Assembly (NCBI GenBank): GCA_019454045.1
Contig: SKCR01041701.1
Span: 1-64,000 of the forward strand
Reading direction: 5' to 3'
Source: Zanthoxylum bungeanum
Lineage: Eukaryota > Streptophyta > Magnoliopsida > Sapindales > Rutaceae
Length of the DNA: 64,000 bases
The first letter of the stretch is position 1. Each line of letters opens with the position of its first letter. Positions 12,191-25,065 of this stretch are shown here, in pieces. A program made the translations under genes and the position numbers. The notes under the pieces are model-generated. The model was not told the DNA's origin. It worked only from the letters and a program-made list of their open reading frames with translations, and made no database searches.

Positions 12191-15100
12191 TGTTGGTTTT
12201 AGCTAAGGTCCCAAGATAAAAAACAATCATGAAATAAGTGCGAATACAAATCAACGAAGTTGTGGAATACTTACATCGATCGGTTGAGGGACGCAGGAGG
12301 CAACAAAACTTCAAGTTCTGCCTCTGGATGCATTCGGCAGTGGGCTGCTGTTTGCTCCTGAAAATCGGCCATGGATCAACTTCGTCAAGCTCCAAGCTTC
12401 GTGATTTGATTCCCGGCTCATGGGTGGACTTCCCTATCACCTTCGCATGTCTCGTAAGTGTGCTAGCACTTGTGATTTTTTGCCACAAAAATCCCACTTG
12501 TGCTTCCCCTAGCTCACGGCACTGAACCAGAAAAATGAATAGAGAAATGCCCATTTGGGCATGACCAAGAGGGGAGAATAAGTGAAGTGTTTGATTTATT
12601 TTTGTGTATCTAATACCAAAAATCAAAAGTCAAATACCATTATTAAAATGATAAATGTCTTTCAAGCTTTCAAAAAGCTTTTTCAACAACTTCTATCATG
12701 TCACATCTATCAATCAAGTTGTCAAGTCACATCACTCAAAGTGACAAGTGATTTGACGCTTGATTTGACTTGCGTGCCACACTCGAATTCGAAATACGAA
12801 TGCGCTCGCAAACAATCTCGGGCTCGGGTTCGCTAATTCCAAATTAACAAATTTTCTGTTGCGTTGTAATTAAATGATTACGCCTAGCGAAATCACTATT
12901 CACATCGCTAACGAATTAATTCTAAATTAATTCGTTCGCCCGAATTAAAATCGAATTTTAATTCCGCGTGGAAATCCAATTTCGTTTAATATATCGAATA
13001 TATTAATTTATCGATTAATTCCAAATTAATCGTTCTCTCTCTTAAATGATATTTTATCATAGATAAAATATCTCCGCAATTAATACCAGATTAATTTTCT
13101 CTCTCTTCTAATTAATCCCAGATTAATTTAGAGTGCGAGTCATACGTCATCGGTGAATCTTTGGGAAGCGACCCATGAGATCCCCGGATTTATTGGCAGT
13201 AAATTCGGTCGTCGGACTATCCGAACACGTAAGTACCTAGTACTACGTTTTACCGATTTACAAGACAAGGTTGGCTTCTAGCAAAGCGCCATGCCTACCC
13301 AATTCTCCAGAAATATCTTTACAGGAATAAAGGATCTATATCAGGCGTAGTATACGTAGTATTGCGTATGTCGATCCAGTATCGGATGATCACGTGCTAG
13401 GCCTGGGGCTGGAATTGTGTCTGCCTTGTACGAAGCACATGTCGGATGTCTGGTAACTAGTCTCCATAATCGGATAAACACAACCTTGTCATTTTATCCC
13501 GATGACTGCAGTACTTAAGAGTACTAGTACAATATCCTACGTGACCATCATCTCCATATGACTGGAGTGACACTTCCGTCTTGAAATCACACCCAACACA
13601 CTACGATTCTCAATATACCTAGAATAGGCGTACATAGAACCTGTTAAAGCCCTGGACGACCGCAACCAAAGTATATTGATTGTCGCAAGTATTAGCGGTG
13701 CAAGTCTCAAGTTAAGACCAAATACACATACCCTGATTTCGGACTTCCATAGACACATAGTCATACTACCAATGGAATTCTGAGGGGTCTATCCAGAGCG
13801 AAGCTATTTCCCGTACCATCGGTAAAACACAACCTCCTATTACACTTGCATGAGTATCCTATACCCAAAATATGAGAAATATGTTATTGTGCCCTCACAA
13901 CGTGCACAAGTGTAATACTAGTCTTTGACGCATTTATCGATGTCCAATCTCGACAATGCTCTGACTATGGATATTTAATTATTTATCCTTCATGGACTGA
14001 TACTTGTTGGTTTGCTCTAAGCTTCCCAAGATCATAAATCAAGCATGAAACAAATGTAAATACAATCATAGGAGGTGCGGAAAAACTCACAAGGATCGGT
14101 TGAGATGCGGTTGAAGATGAAGAAAGAACTGCCTCCTCTGTCAAGCTCGGCAGTGGGCTGCGCAAATGGTGGTTTTCTTCCTCCAAGAATCGGCCATGAG
14201 TGTCCTCCATGGAAGCTCCAAGCTCCAAGCTTCACAAGGTGATTCCTTGCTCATGAAAACATTTCCCTATCACCTTGGTATATCTCCAATTGTGTGCTAG
14301 CACTTGTGATGTTCTTTGCCACAAAAATAATCACATCTCTTCTTGCCATTTTCGGTCAAACCAGAAGAAAAATAGAAGAGAAGAGGTGGTCCAAGACCAA
14401 GAGAGAAGAATGAGTGTTTTGGCTCCAAAAGGTTGTAAAACCGTAAAAGGAGAGAGAGTGAAATAAAAAAAAATATATGTAAATGGTTTTTATAATTTCC
14501 AAAATTAATAAACCATTTACCAATTTTTAATTTCAAAAAGCAAGCATTTAATGCCTTTCAATCATCTCACATCAACTCACATCAATCAATCAAATGTCAC
14601 ATCACTCAAAGTGACATGTGATTTGACGCTTGATGTGACTTGCGATTTGACGCTTGATTTGACTTGCGTGCCACACTCGAATTCGAAATGCGAATGCGCT
14701 CGCAAATAATCTCGGGCTCGGGTTCGCTAATTCCAAATTAACGAATTTTTCGTTGCGTCGTAATTAAATGATTACGCCTAGCGAAATCACTATTCACGTC
14801 GCTAACGAATTAATTTAGAATTAATTCATTCGCTCGAATTAAAATCTAATTTTAATTTCGCGTCGAAATACAATTCGTATAATATATCAAATATATTATT
14901 TTATCGATTAATTCCAAATTAATCGTTCTCTCTCTTTAATCGATATTTTATCCCAGATAAAATATCTCCGCAATTAATCCCAGATTAATTTTCTCTCTCA
15001 TTAAATTAATCCCAGATTAATTAAAGTGTGAGTCATACGTCATTGGTGAATCTTCGGGAAGCGACCCATGAGATCTCCGGATATGTTGGCAGTAAATCGG

Positions 15101-16252
15101 GTCGTCGGACTATCCGAACACGAAAGCACCTTGTACTACGTTTACACCGATTCACAAGACAAGGTTGGCTTCTAGCAAAGCGGCATGCCTACCCAATTCT
15201 CCAGAAACATGCTTACAGGAATAAGCAATCTATATCAGGCGTAGTATACGTGGTATTGCGTATTTCGATCCAGTATCGGATGATCACGTGCTAGGCCTGG
15301 GGCTGGAATTGTGTCTGCCCCGTACGAAGCACATGTCGGATGTCTGGTAACTAGTCTCTATATCAGATTACTATGACCTAGTCATATTATCCCGATGACT
15401 GTAGTACTTAAGAGAACCAGTATCGTATCCTACGTGACCATCATCTCCATATGACTAGAGTGACACTTCCGTTTTGACATCACACCCAACACACTACGAT
15501 TCTCAATATACCCAACATTGGCGTACACAGAACCTGTTAAAGCCCTGGACGACCTCAACCAAAGTATATTGATTGTCGCAAGTATTAGCGGTGTAAGTCT
15601 CAGGTTAAGACCAAATACACCTACCCTGATTTCGGACTTCCATAGACACATAGTCATACTACCAATGGAATTCTGAGGGGGTATATCCAGAGCGAAGCTG
15701 TTTCCCGTACCATCGGTAAAACACAACCTCCTATTACACTAGCATGAGTATCCTATACCCAAATATATGAGAACTATGTCGTTGTGCCATCACAACGCGT
15801 ACAAGTGTAATACTAGTCTTTTGCGCATTTATCGATGTCCAATCTCGACAATGCTCTAACTAGGGATATTTAATGATCTATCCTTTGTGGACTGATACTA
15901 TCTCATATCATTCTCTGTCCAGGAACAAATCATAGGGACCTCTCATCATTTATACATCTAGGTGATCTAATCACAAATGATAAGAGTTCAATATCCTTTG
16001 TCACATAGTTAATTTGTACAACAACACCATGATCTGTACAAATAGTGATGCTATGGGTCATAATTGTCCAACAATACTATCTCATATCATTCTCAGTCCA
16101 GGAACAAATCATAGGGACCTCCTATCATTTATATATCTAGGTGATCTACTCACAAATGATAAGAGCGCAATCTCCTTTGTCACATAGTTAATTTGTACAA
16201 CAACACCATGATCTGTACAAATAGTGATGCTATGGGTCATAATTATCCAACA
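12191..16252 (-). repeat. 5' LTR of copia element B, split by a solo LTR
   Basis: Minus-strand LTR of the TGTTGG...CCAACA family. Its 3' end is at 12191 (next to the primer site) and its 5' end at 16252. It is interrupted by solo LTR Y: the first about 175 bp lie at 16079-16252 and the rest at 12191-14004. The sequence on both sides of Y joins exactly when one ATACT copy is removed. The block 13020-12830 (read in reverse) carries the hairpin array. The bases right of 16252 (GGTCA) would be its target duplication; the partner copy is off the left edge. Confidence 0.9.
14005..16073 (-). mobile_element. Solo LTR Y of the same copia family, inserted in the LTR of B
   Basis: About 2069 bp, minus orientation, with complete TGTTGG and CCAACA ends and a perfect 5-bp target duplication ATACT (14000-14004 and 16074-16078). 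No internal region is present, so this is a solo LTR left by recombination between the two LTRs of a former element. It keeps the shared LTR ORF (about 15726-15430 minus, 98 codons) and the hairpin array (about 14950-14700 in reverse). Confidence 0.93.
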
Positions 16253-16686
16253 GGTCATACAACTACAGTTCATATGCGGGTTCATAGGGGTATAAACAAA
16301 GGCTCTCGCCGGCGAAGGATTGCCCACAACTAGGACTCCCTACTCAAGGGTTCAAGCGACCAAGTGAGCGCACCTTTTTTATACGCTAAGGTATGTGCCA
16401 ACGAGTTATGGTGCGTGATTGAATGTCAAATGGATTTCTCATTGTAGATTCCCCAGATGGAGGGTGGAGCGAACTCTCTTAAATACCCAAGCCCCTTACG
16501 CTCTTATCGCATTGGTGACAGGAATAAACAACAAGTCCTCCAAATTAGTCCATCACAGTAAGCTTCGAGTAAATGATTATATATGTGCCTTCACGACCTT
16601 TTCTTATAAAAAGGTAGTGAATGAAGGAAGACACCAAACCATCACCGAGCCTTAATAATGCCTTTGATTAAACCCCTTCAACCCAC
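16253..16686. other. Unassigned stretch between two LTRs
   Basis: 434 bp without a recognisable gene. It lies between the end of copia B and the left end of the next LTR. It could be unique flanking DNA or the start of the internal region of the minus-strand element whose LTR follows. I see no primer-site match strong enough to decide. Confidence 0.5.
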
Positions 16687-18848
16687 TGTAGACACGGTTA
16701 ACTAAAGCACAAATCATAAACTTTACAAGACATTATTTCGGGGCCGATTCTCTATTCCTCAATGGAGTCGCCAGACTGTAGGACACAAAAATCGGCGACG
16801 CTATTCCACGCTCGCGACCCGATTGGGAGTACGAAGTAGCCCGTGGGGGACTAAACTGGAGAAATAATATGGAGTCGCCACCCAGTGTGAACTGGGAAAT
16901 GATTTAAGGTCGCATTCACCCCTCGCAAGGGAAGACCTCAAACCGTTGGGTTTGAAAAATGGTCCCTTACTTATGCCACTTGTAATGAACGGATTTATGT
17001 AATAACATAACCGAGTCTACGCAACAACAACCTACATCTAAGTTTGCATACTACATATATCTAAGTTTGCATGCATAAAAGTAAGTCGGAATAACGGCAA
17101 GCACACAATCTCATGCATACATTAAATCGCTAAGCATGGCAATGTAAATAAATAATAATCTAAACATAAACGTAGAAGAGACATAATCAAGTTCCTAATG
17201 CGAAAGAAAAAACTAAATCATGCTTGGAAATAATCAACTAATCATGCATAAAAAATAACATATTAAACAACCTAATCATGCATAAAAGTAACATATTATT
17301 TCTAATAAACAACAAATAAACATAAGATCAGATGACACGAAATATGTGCATCTCTCAAGTGGTACATGGCATTGTATCCAGAGTGTAGACCGTACTACCA
17401 TCCATTCAGATTCGGCTACGAAATTTACGTCCGAGTTTCCATCCGATATACCGCAAGAGATAACACATATTTCATTCATCCCATGGCCACAACTTACATG
17501 AATCTATAATACGCATGCGAATAAATAATGATAACTAACGAAAAGAAAGTGCGGGAATAAATAAAAAAGTGCCCTAAGGTCTAACCTTTTAATTCGTCTC
17601 TTGGAAGTGCGTTACACGGTTGTCGGAAGGGTTGACGCTCCGCAACTTTTCTGATTTACGGGTTCGTTTTTTTCCTTTGTTACCTCGCTGTTTTGGGCTA
17701 ATGTTTCCTCTATTTTGCTGCTATTTTTTTGTCACTATTTTTGCGGTAATTGGGGACTGTTTTGGCTTACTATTTTGTGGTAAAAGAGGTGTATTGGGGC
17801 TGCTGTTTGTGCGGTTATTTGGGCAGTTTCTGGGCTGATTTTCGGTAGTTTCAGGGTAGATTTCAGGACAATTTCGGTGATGAAAAACAGTGCAGTTTTG
17901 GGTAGTTTCAGTTATCAAAAATGGCAGTTTTATGCAGTTTTAGGAGGCAGTTTACTGGGCAATTTGCGGCAATGTGAGGACTGGTTTCAGGGGCTATGTT
18001 GCGGCAATGGAAGGCTGCTGTGTGTATGGTTTGGAGGGGGCATTTGATCGTGAGTGGACATGAGTCTTGTTTGGGTGCTGAGTGCGTGAATGAGGGCAAA
18101 TGACGTGTTGAGGGGTCTTTAGGCGTGAAAGTCAGGGGCTGTGTTGAGGGGTCTTTAGGCGTGAATGAATGGCAATATGTGAGTGAGGGGGCGTGAATGC
18201 TCTAGGGCCTCTAAGGTTTGGTTTAGGCTTCTTTTTATAGCAAGGGTTGGGGTTTACCTTATGTGAATAGGGAAAGAATATTGTGTAATTATGGGGGATA
18301 TTTTAATTAGTGTGCTATAAGGAAAAATCTATTTAATTAGGGATGTGATGTGGGTTGATTTGATTTGATCTCTTTTCATTAGGAATATGATTTAATTTGA
18401 TTTGATTTGATTTCTTTAATTTGGGAAAGAGATTTAATTTAATTAGGAATATAGTTTATGAAATTTAATTTGAATCTTTTAATTTAGGAATGTGATTTGG
18501 TTTAATTTCAACATGTGTTTAATGTGTGGGTTTGTTATTTTGGAAGGAGATGGGCATGGAATTGGTCTTCTTGGGTGTGTACTTAGGCTCTTTGGTGGGC
18601 TTCGTGTGTGGCTTGGTGATGTGTGGGCTTGGTGTGTGACTTGCGGGGGTTTTGGGCTAATGATAAGTTTAAAACAGAGGCTTAACGAGCAAACCCAAAG
18701 CTAAACAAACGAATTAAATCCAACAAGGTGTCAATTTCTGACTCTTCCCTTCCGACGTCTGTTTCCCACGACTTCCACAACTTAAAGAGGTAGTGTCTCT
18801 ATGTGAGACTCATCATCGGGACTTATATGCAAAAATGCAGTGCCTACA
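16687..18848 (-). mobile_element. Tat/Ogre-like gypsy LTR
   Basis: About 2.16 kb bounded by matched short inverted ends: TGTAGACAC at 16687 and, on the minus strand, TGTAGGCAC at 18848. It contains GGAGTCGCCACCCAG near 16871, a phrase I associate with Tat-lineage plant gypsy LTRs. The flanks (CCCAC and CTTCT) do not match, so it is not a clean solo LTR. On its minus strand it is preceded by purine-rich DNA (18849-18896), which could be a polypurine tract, making this a 3' LTR with its body to the right. A 39-bp tandem duplication containing AGGGGTCTTTAGGCGTGAA lies near 18111-18170. Confidence 0.55.
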
Positions 18849-18896
18849 CTTCTTCTTCTTCTTCTCCTTCTTATTCTTCTTCTTCTTCTTCTCTTT
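18849..18896. repeat. CTT-rich microsatellite
   Basis: Nearly pure CTT/CTTTCT repeats adjoining the LTR end at 18848. On the minus strand it is a GAA-rich purine tract, so it may be part of a retrotransposon polypurine tract. Confidence 0.8.
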
Positions 18897-21800
18897 AGAA
18901 CCCTTCATTCTTATATAGAAACGTAGTTCGTATAATCTACACACCATTTCTACAGAGATGTATTCCTTCATCTCTTATTCTTCCTCTTGATGACATCCTA
19001 GCAAAATATAACTTTATTTCTTAAGGTCTGAACTATTGTCCTTCTCAAACTGGTATCATAGAAACGTAGTTCGTATAATCTACACACCATCTCTACAGAG
19101 ATGTATTCCTTCATCTCTTATTCTTCCTCTTGATGACATCCTAGCAAAATATAACTTTATTTCTTAAGGTCTGAACTCTTGTCCTTCTCAAACTGGTATC
19201 CGAGGTTACTTCTTTCTATCTGACACTCTATGATTGTCTTTTACTTATTTCTTTCTTTCCTTTAAGGCTTAATACTTCTTTAAGATTTCTTGGATAACTG
19301 TTCATTTTATATTTGTCTTTACGAAAGTGTATTCAACTTGTAGAATCCCAAATGATCTTGTTGTATTTATGCTAATATGGGTCTATCCACGGTTGTTCTA
19401 CAAGAATTGCTTATTTTCATCTCTTATTTCTCTTGTTAGGTTATTACCAACTCTTAGATATCGCTTGGCTTCTGCGATTCCTTGCAGCTATTATATCTCT
19501 ATTATACTTTGTACCACAGTTAATAACCCTTTGTTTTCCTCGGTTTTAAATAAACCTCAAGTTCCTTACTTCATTTTATAATATAACACTCTTAATGGTT
19601 TTACTGAAGGTATCTTTACTTTCTTCTTATCCATCGCTTTCCCATGTTGAGGGGTGATTATGTCTCCTAGCGTTAGGTTTCTTCACGTTCCACTATAACT
19701 TGAAACAAAAATATACAAAGACACTCCTTATTGTTAATAAAAATAATCTTCCCAATATATTTTCAGTTCTACCTGCTCAGTTGAGCTAGGCATTTACTCT
19801 CTTAGTTTGACTTTTTAACTGTCTATTTCCTTATTGCTAACTTCTAATTACTTATGGGCTTCAACCTTTACGTTATGTTGTCTTCATCTTTATATTTGTT
19901 GCAAATATAAATCTGATTATCCTTCTTTTGTACCACCTTGTTCCCTTATCCTTCTTGTACTTAAAATTTCTTTCTTCAATTATTCCTATAGTTTCATCTT
20001 AGTTGCTTTGGGTATCCTTATGTTGTTCCTCAATAAATTCATTCACTGTCATATTTCTTTCTTATTGCACAGCATGGGAATACCTTTCTTTTGTTACTGT
20101 CTGATAAGATTTCAATCTTATTTCGACATTTATAAAATCTGTTATTCCGTAATACCACTAATCTTAACTGTGTAAAGTTTATTCTTGTATTTGTGTACCT
20201 TCGTCAATATCTATTTAATATCATTTCCAATGTCGTTCTATTAAGACAATCTTATCTCTAAGTATTTTACTTGTCTTTTATCTTATTTTTCTTTTTTATT
20301 CTATACCTAGAACTTATGCAGTCTATGTCTCTATTTCTTGGTTCAAAAGAGTATCGTCCTTTACTTGACTCTAGTCGTGTCTATCACTGATTCCTTGGAA
20401 ATTCCATTATTGCTTGACTAATACTTTCTTCTTTACTCGTCTCGTATAGTTCATATTTCTTCTAAATCTTTTACTAAGCCATATTTTTCCCCTTCCTCTT
20501 CGTTTTTGTACTAGATCTGAAGATTTTTATATGTCGGCCTAATTCACTAAGTATACAATTACTTCTGGAGATATCTTTAAAGTAAAAACTGGGGTCTATT
20601 TTTGCTGCTGTTACTTAACGAAGGTTGAGAGGGTGGGGATGGATTCTAACATGTTACTGATGGTGGTAATCTTAGTAACTACCAATGTTATAGTTGTACT
20701 TGCTGTTTATCTATAAGCCTGTAATTTTCTGTGTTTACACATCGGGCGTCGACTCTCGTATTAAGATTCTTCTGCTAGATACTTCATGGGTTTCCTACTT
20801 CAACTTCACTCTTGATTCTTTTTTTTTGATTATCAATCATATTGCCTCTTCTAGAGTTATGGTCTCTAAAAACTCCATTATATTGCCTCTGTATTTCTTT
20901 TCACTATTCTCTGTTGCTTGGACGTCTGCAATCATTGCTTACTCTCAAAGTCCTACTATACTTTCTCTATTATTGCTATTTATGAAGTTTACTCCGCTTA
21001 CTTATATTTTCTTCTCATCTCAATTCCTTGAACTTCTTTCGTCTCTACCCCCCTGAAAACTCCTTCTACTTTGATTACTTATGACTTCTCTATTACATCC
21101 TTTGGTTCAGGTACTATTCCCTTACTAGTTCTTTCATCACAATTCAATGAGATTCTTTATATGCTATCTTCCTGGGAATTGCCCTTTTCTAGTTCCTTAC
21201 TCTTCTGAGTCTTTGCCTCCTTAAAGGTTCTCAATTCAATAATAATTTTGAGATTTAGTTCTAAGCGTTTCTATTATTTTTATAAGCTTGGGGACAATCT
21301 GGTTAGGTATCCATAAGCTTACTTAGGGTTTGGGGCTACTGAAATGGAAAATTACTATTCATTCTGTTGGAAACTACTTCGACTATAACATGTTTTAGGA
21401 TTCCTCAACTTTCATTACCTATTTCGAGGTCTCTGCTTTGCGTTTCTACATTCAAGTTATGTTATATTTGTCACTATATGTACTGAACTCTCTTCTTACT
21501 TTCTACATCCTCATATATATCTTCTTACCCTATATCTTGGTTCTGGACTGAGCTGCTAAGGCTAGTACTGGTCCATTCTTCTGGGCTTCTTCCTAAAATT
21601 CTATTATCCGCTCTTATTATAGACTACAACTATGTCATTTAACTTTGGTGTTCATAAGTGTACTTTTGTTAACTATTGAGTATCTCCAATGCCATGGGTC
21701 TGTCCTATTATTCTGTTACAAATTCTTGTCGACGTTGGTCTGATTTATGGACTCTTACTAGTTTTGTGGTTTTGCTCTTCTTGGCTTGGGTCAGGTTTTT

Positions 21801-23014
21801 ATCTGTCTGTTCTTAAAAGTCTTATTGGTCTATCCTCGGTATACCGTCTTTGCGAATTCATTACTTCTGCTATAGAATATTGATGCTATGCGAACTGGGC
21901 TTATGTTCGGTTACTACTTCTATACTGGCACCAACTAGGACAAGCATCTTACGTTTCTACGGATGTCGACATTTCTTGCGCTGGTACTCTATGCCCTGGT
22001 AAAGTCTATTACTCATATATAATAGGTATGAGATAGGCTTCGTCAAGACAACTTCCTTAACCGGTATTATTGAGGAATGAGAATCTAGGTAACTTAGGGT
22101 CGCATCTATATCGGGTCTCTTGGGATAAAATAATTAATCATCTCCGCTTACAACCTTCATTTACTTACTTGCGAGCCTGGGTTTCGGGTCTAAAATATTT
22201 TCATCCTCTTGGCATCTTTTATCTATTGGAACTCCCAAGGCTCATTTTGATTTCTTGCTTCTTTTATATTCCTGTCTATTCTTCATTACTCGGGGAACTT
22301 GCTACCTATAAGAGGTATTCAGGGCTATTGGATATACTTGAAGAAATTTTCTGATGAGAGGATGAGACTTACTAGAGAGGAAATAATCTTACGAGGAAGG
22401 AAGGAACCGTACCTAGGTTTTTCTCTTACTCAGGCTTATTCTATTCTCTTTCATACTAAAGGTTATATTCTTCCTTATTCATATGTTTCTATATCTTTAC
22501 CTCTAATTACTTCTGATTGTTTAAGCATTTGTATTTTATCCTTTACCTTTCTTTCTAGCTTTTATTTCCCTTTCTACTTCCATGGGTAGGTATCCTTAGA
22601 ACTTTTCTATCTTATTCTGTCTTTTTACTTTTCTTTGTCTCTGGCTGCTTAAACATCTATACATCATTCCTTACTACTTATAGCTTTCTTTTTCCACTCT
22701 TTTGGGTAACTATTCTTAGAAATTTACTATCTGTTCTCCAAACTTGTCTTGGACTTCGGCTTAATAAGCCAGGATTACTACAGGAGAATCCTTAACTAGA
22801 ACAAGAATTTTGGTTAATTTTACTAAGAAAAGAATTCAGATAACTTAGGGATTCTTATTGACCTGTCTATGTGGATTGAGGACGTACTCGAGGATCGGAT
22901 ACTGGAGAAATAATGCCTCGCATACTAGTACCCCGGGCATACGACGTATACAAGACCCCAGCACTCTACCCACTGTAGTCACTGACTCCTTAGACCATGC
23001 TCTGATACCATCTT
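18897..23014 (-). mobile_element. E1: internal region of a gypsy-type element with no visible genes
   Basis: Minus-strand LTR element internal region of about 4.1 kb. At its right end lies a primer binding site matching initiator tRNA-Met (22999-23010; minus strand TGGTATCAGAGC), four bases from the LTR end. The plus strand is strongly T-rich; the minus strand, which would be the transcript sense, has no ORF of 60 codons and I see no reverse transcriptase, integrase or gag motif. Sequence near 20630-20790 matches E2 near 52560-52730 (a block with GAGGGTGGGG and GATGGTGGTAATCT), so both copies share this non-coding body. Plus-strand ORFs here (for example 20694-21056) follow from the T-rich composition. 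It resembles a large retrotransposon derivative (LARD). Confidence 0.65.
18916..19200. repeat. 143-bp tandem duplication
   Basis: Two almost identical 143-bp units, 18916-19058 and 19059-19200, each starting TAGAAACGTAGTTCGTATAA and ending with TCTCAAACTGGTATC. Only a few bases differ. It lies at the left end of the T-rich E1 region. Confidence 0.9.
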
Positions 23015-24425
23015 TGTAACATCCCCAATCCGGGAGATGCTACCGGTAGGGAATAGGCCATACTATTCCCCTGAGCCTCTAACTTTCTAATAATATTCAA
23101 CTCATCTCATGTACAAATTCATACACGGGAGCAATGCCCAACTCAACCTCATGAATTCATAATGTTTTTCAAATTAAATACAAATTCACTATATATCACA
23201 ACTTTAGTATTGAACACTTATAACTCTTTACATGCATATTCTTTACTAAACAAACTATATGCTATATAACATTCTCTGACACTATCTGAACTGAACTCTG
23301 ACTCGACCTAGTGGATCGAACCATCTAGTGATTGCTATCAGTATCCATTCTCTCGAGCTCGTCCTCTAGGAACCTACAAAATAAAACACTGGGAGTGTGG
23401 GGTTAGATAGTTTGAAAGATCTAAGTGAGTGGACGATTTTATGAAAACTGAAAGACTTTATGAAAAATCATGTTTTAGAAATCAAATCAGATCTTTTCTG
23501 AAATTCGTTCTCTTTCTAGAAACCTTTGTGAAAATCTTTTCTTAAAGTCTCTTATAAAGCTTATGTTTCTGAAAACTTTATTTCTTGAAAACTCTCTATA
23601 AAACAATATTTTCTGAAAGTCTGTTTCTGAAAACTATTTCTGAAATATTTGTTTATGAAAACTCTCTCTGAAAACCTAACATATAGGGCGTCACGTATCA
23701 CCGGCCCCTAAAGCATGCCATTATCTGTCCCTGAAACTAGTGGTCTTGGGGCGTTACGTATCGCCGTCCCCCAAGCCACTGAACTAGAACTGGAGGTGCA
23801 GATTTGTACTACCCTCCAAGCTCTGAATCTAGAATCTAGGGGCATCTATCATCCCTAGTCCTGAACTAGGATTTAGGGACGTTACGTATCACCGTCCCCT
23901 CAGTCCTCTATATGTGCACATGTGCTCTCCATCAATTCCATATATGTGACAAGTTACATACTTAGGTGGGTTTTTCCCCATGCCTCGAAAACATAATACT
24001 CATGCTTTGAAAACATTTATTTTCTAAACCATTTCTCAAAATATGCCAAACAAAATATAACTGATAGTGAAATTGGCTAACGCCCTAAAAGCGAAAAGTA
24101 AGTCTGATATAAACAATAACATAATGAAAATCAACTTAAAAGAAAAGTGTCCACTCACAGATTTGGAATTTGGCTGGTATAACTTCACTGCGCCGAAAGA
24201 ATTTGTGGTTCCTGTGATAAATTTTGATAGGCAACTTAGTTAGAATATATATCATAGAATACACTTCGAAACTATTATCGCTACAAGGGGTTTTTCAACT
24301 ATTTCATGGTAATTTACGTGTATATAAGATGATAAGAGGTCCTTCGGGGTGGTCTTTAACATTCTGAGTCGAAACTGAATTTGTAAAAAAAATATCCTGG
24401 AAAATAAGGAAACTGATATTTGGAA
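23015..24425 (-). repeat. Gypsy LTR of E1 (5' LTR, truncated)
   Basis: Minus-strand LTR ending at 23015 with GTTACA (plus TGTAACATCC), beside the primer site. It matches the left 1.4 kb of the complete LTR at 54970-57499, then gives way near 24390-24425 to a copia fragment. It holds three hairpin units with a TACGTATC loop (about 23684-23708, 23748-23772, 23875-23901). Confidence 0.75.
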
Positions 24426-25065
24426 TGACATGACATTATGATATATGAAAGGCTAGGCCAATATATGATTTTGTCTTTTTTATCCGGTACATATGTTGGC
24501 TTTGTGATGCATTCGATGCAAGATACATAAGAAAAGCTTCATAACATGTTACGCTCGGTGAAACATGATTTGAAGAAATGGAATCCCATATTGTATCTCC
24601 ATGGTGGAGTAAACTCTTCAAAGACTTCTAGGAAATCTAAGAATATTAAAATGGGAAATAAGAAGATATACTCCAAGAAAAAAACTGTAAGACCGTGTGT
24701 AGCTCGTGATATATGTCTACATTGTCAGAAGTATGGGCAATGGAAACGTAATTTTCCAGAGTCGAAAGGAAAAGCATGAACCCATGTACGCTTTGTATTT
24801 TTCCTATTATTGACATCTCATTAACCTTAGATGCAAATAATGGTTGGGTATTAGACACCGCTAGTCCCACTCATATTTGCAACTCCATGAAAGCCATGAG
24901 AGTTAAAAAAAGGCTAAACAAATGGGAGATCCAGCTTGGAGTTGGGAAAGATGAAACATTAGATGTCAATGCCATATGAACAATTATTCTAGATTTCTCC
25001 AATGGATATAAATTAATTTTAAATGACTGTTATTATGTACCCTTTCTTATCAGATAGATAATATA
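24426..25065 (+). pseudogene. Copia gag C-terminus and protease fragment
   Basis: Plus-strand remnant of a second copia lineage. The frame 24546-24778 gives a gag tail with lysine-rich sequence and a damaged zinc knuckle (CLHCQKYGQWKRNF, where the His is Gln and the last Cys is Phe). The frame 24776-24979 gives the protease region GWVLDTASPTHICNSM, whose D-T motif is the likely active site, followed by a shifted segment reading NDCYYVPFLIR. Both ends are cut by gypsy LTR sequence. The same lineage occurs on the minus strand at 57500-58292. Confidence 0.75.

Noticed and set aside
16687..18848. Clean solo LTR
   Set aside because: Although the ends are matched inverted repeats, the flanking 5-bp sequences differ, so a target duplication is not supported.
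20694..21056. 120-codon plus-strand ORF rich in Phe, Leu and Ser, resembling a membrane protein
   Set aside because: It lies antisense to the E1 element in strongly T-rich DNA, where stops are rare on this strand. The homologous E2 region does not keep the frame and no motif is seen. The same applies to 19834-20175 and 22070-22589.
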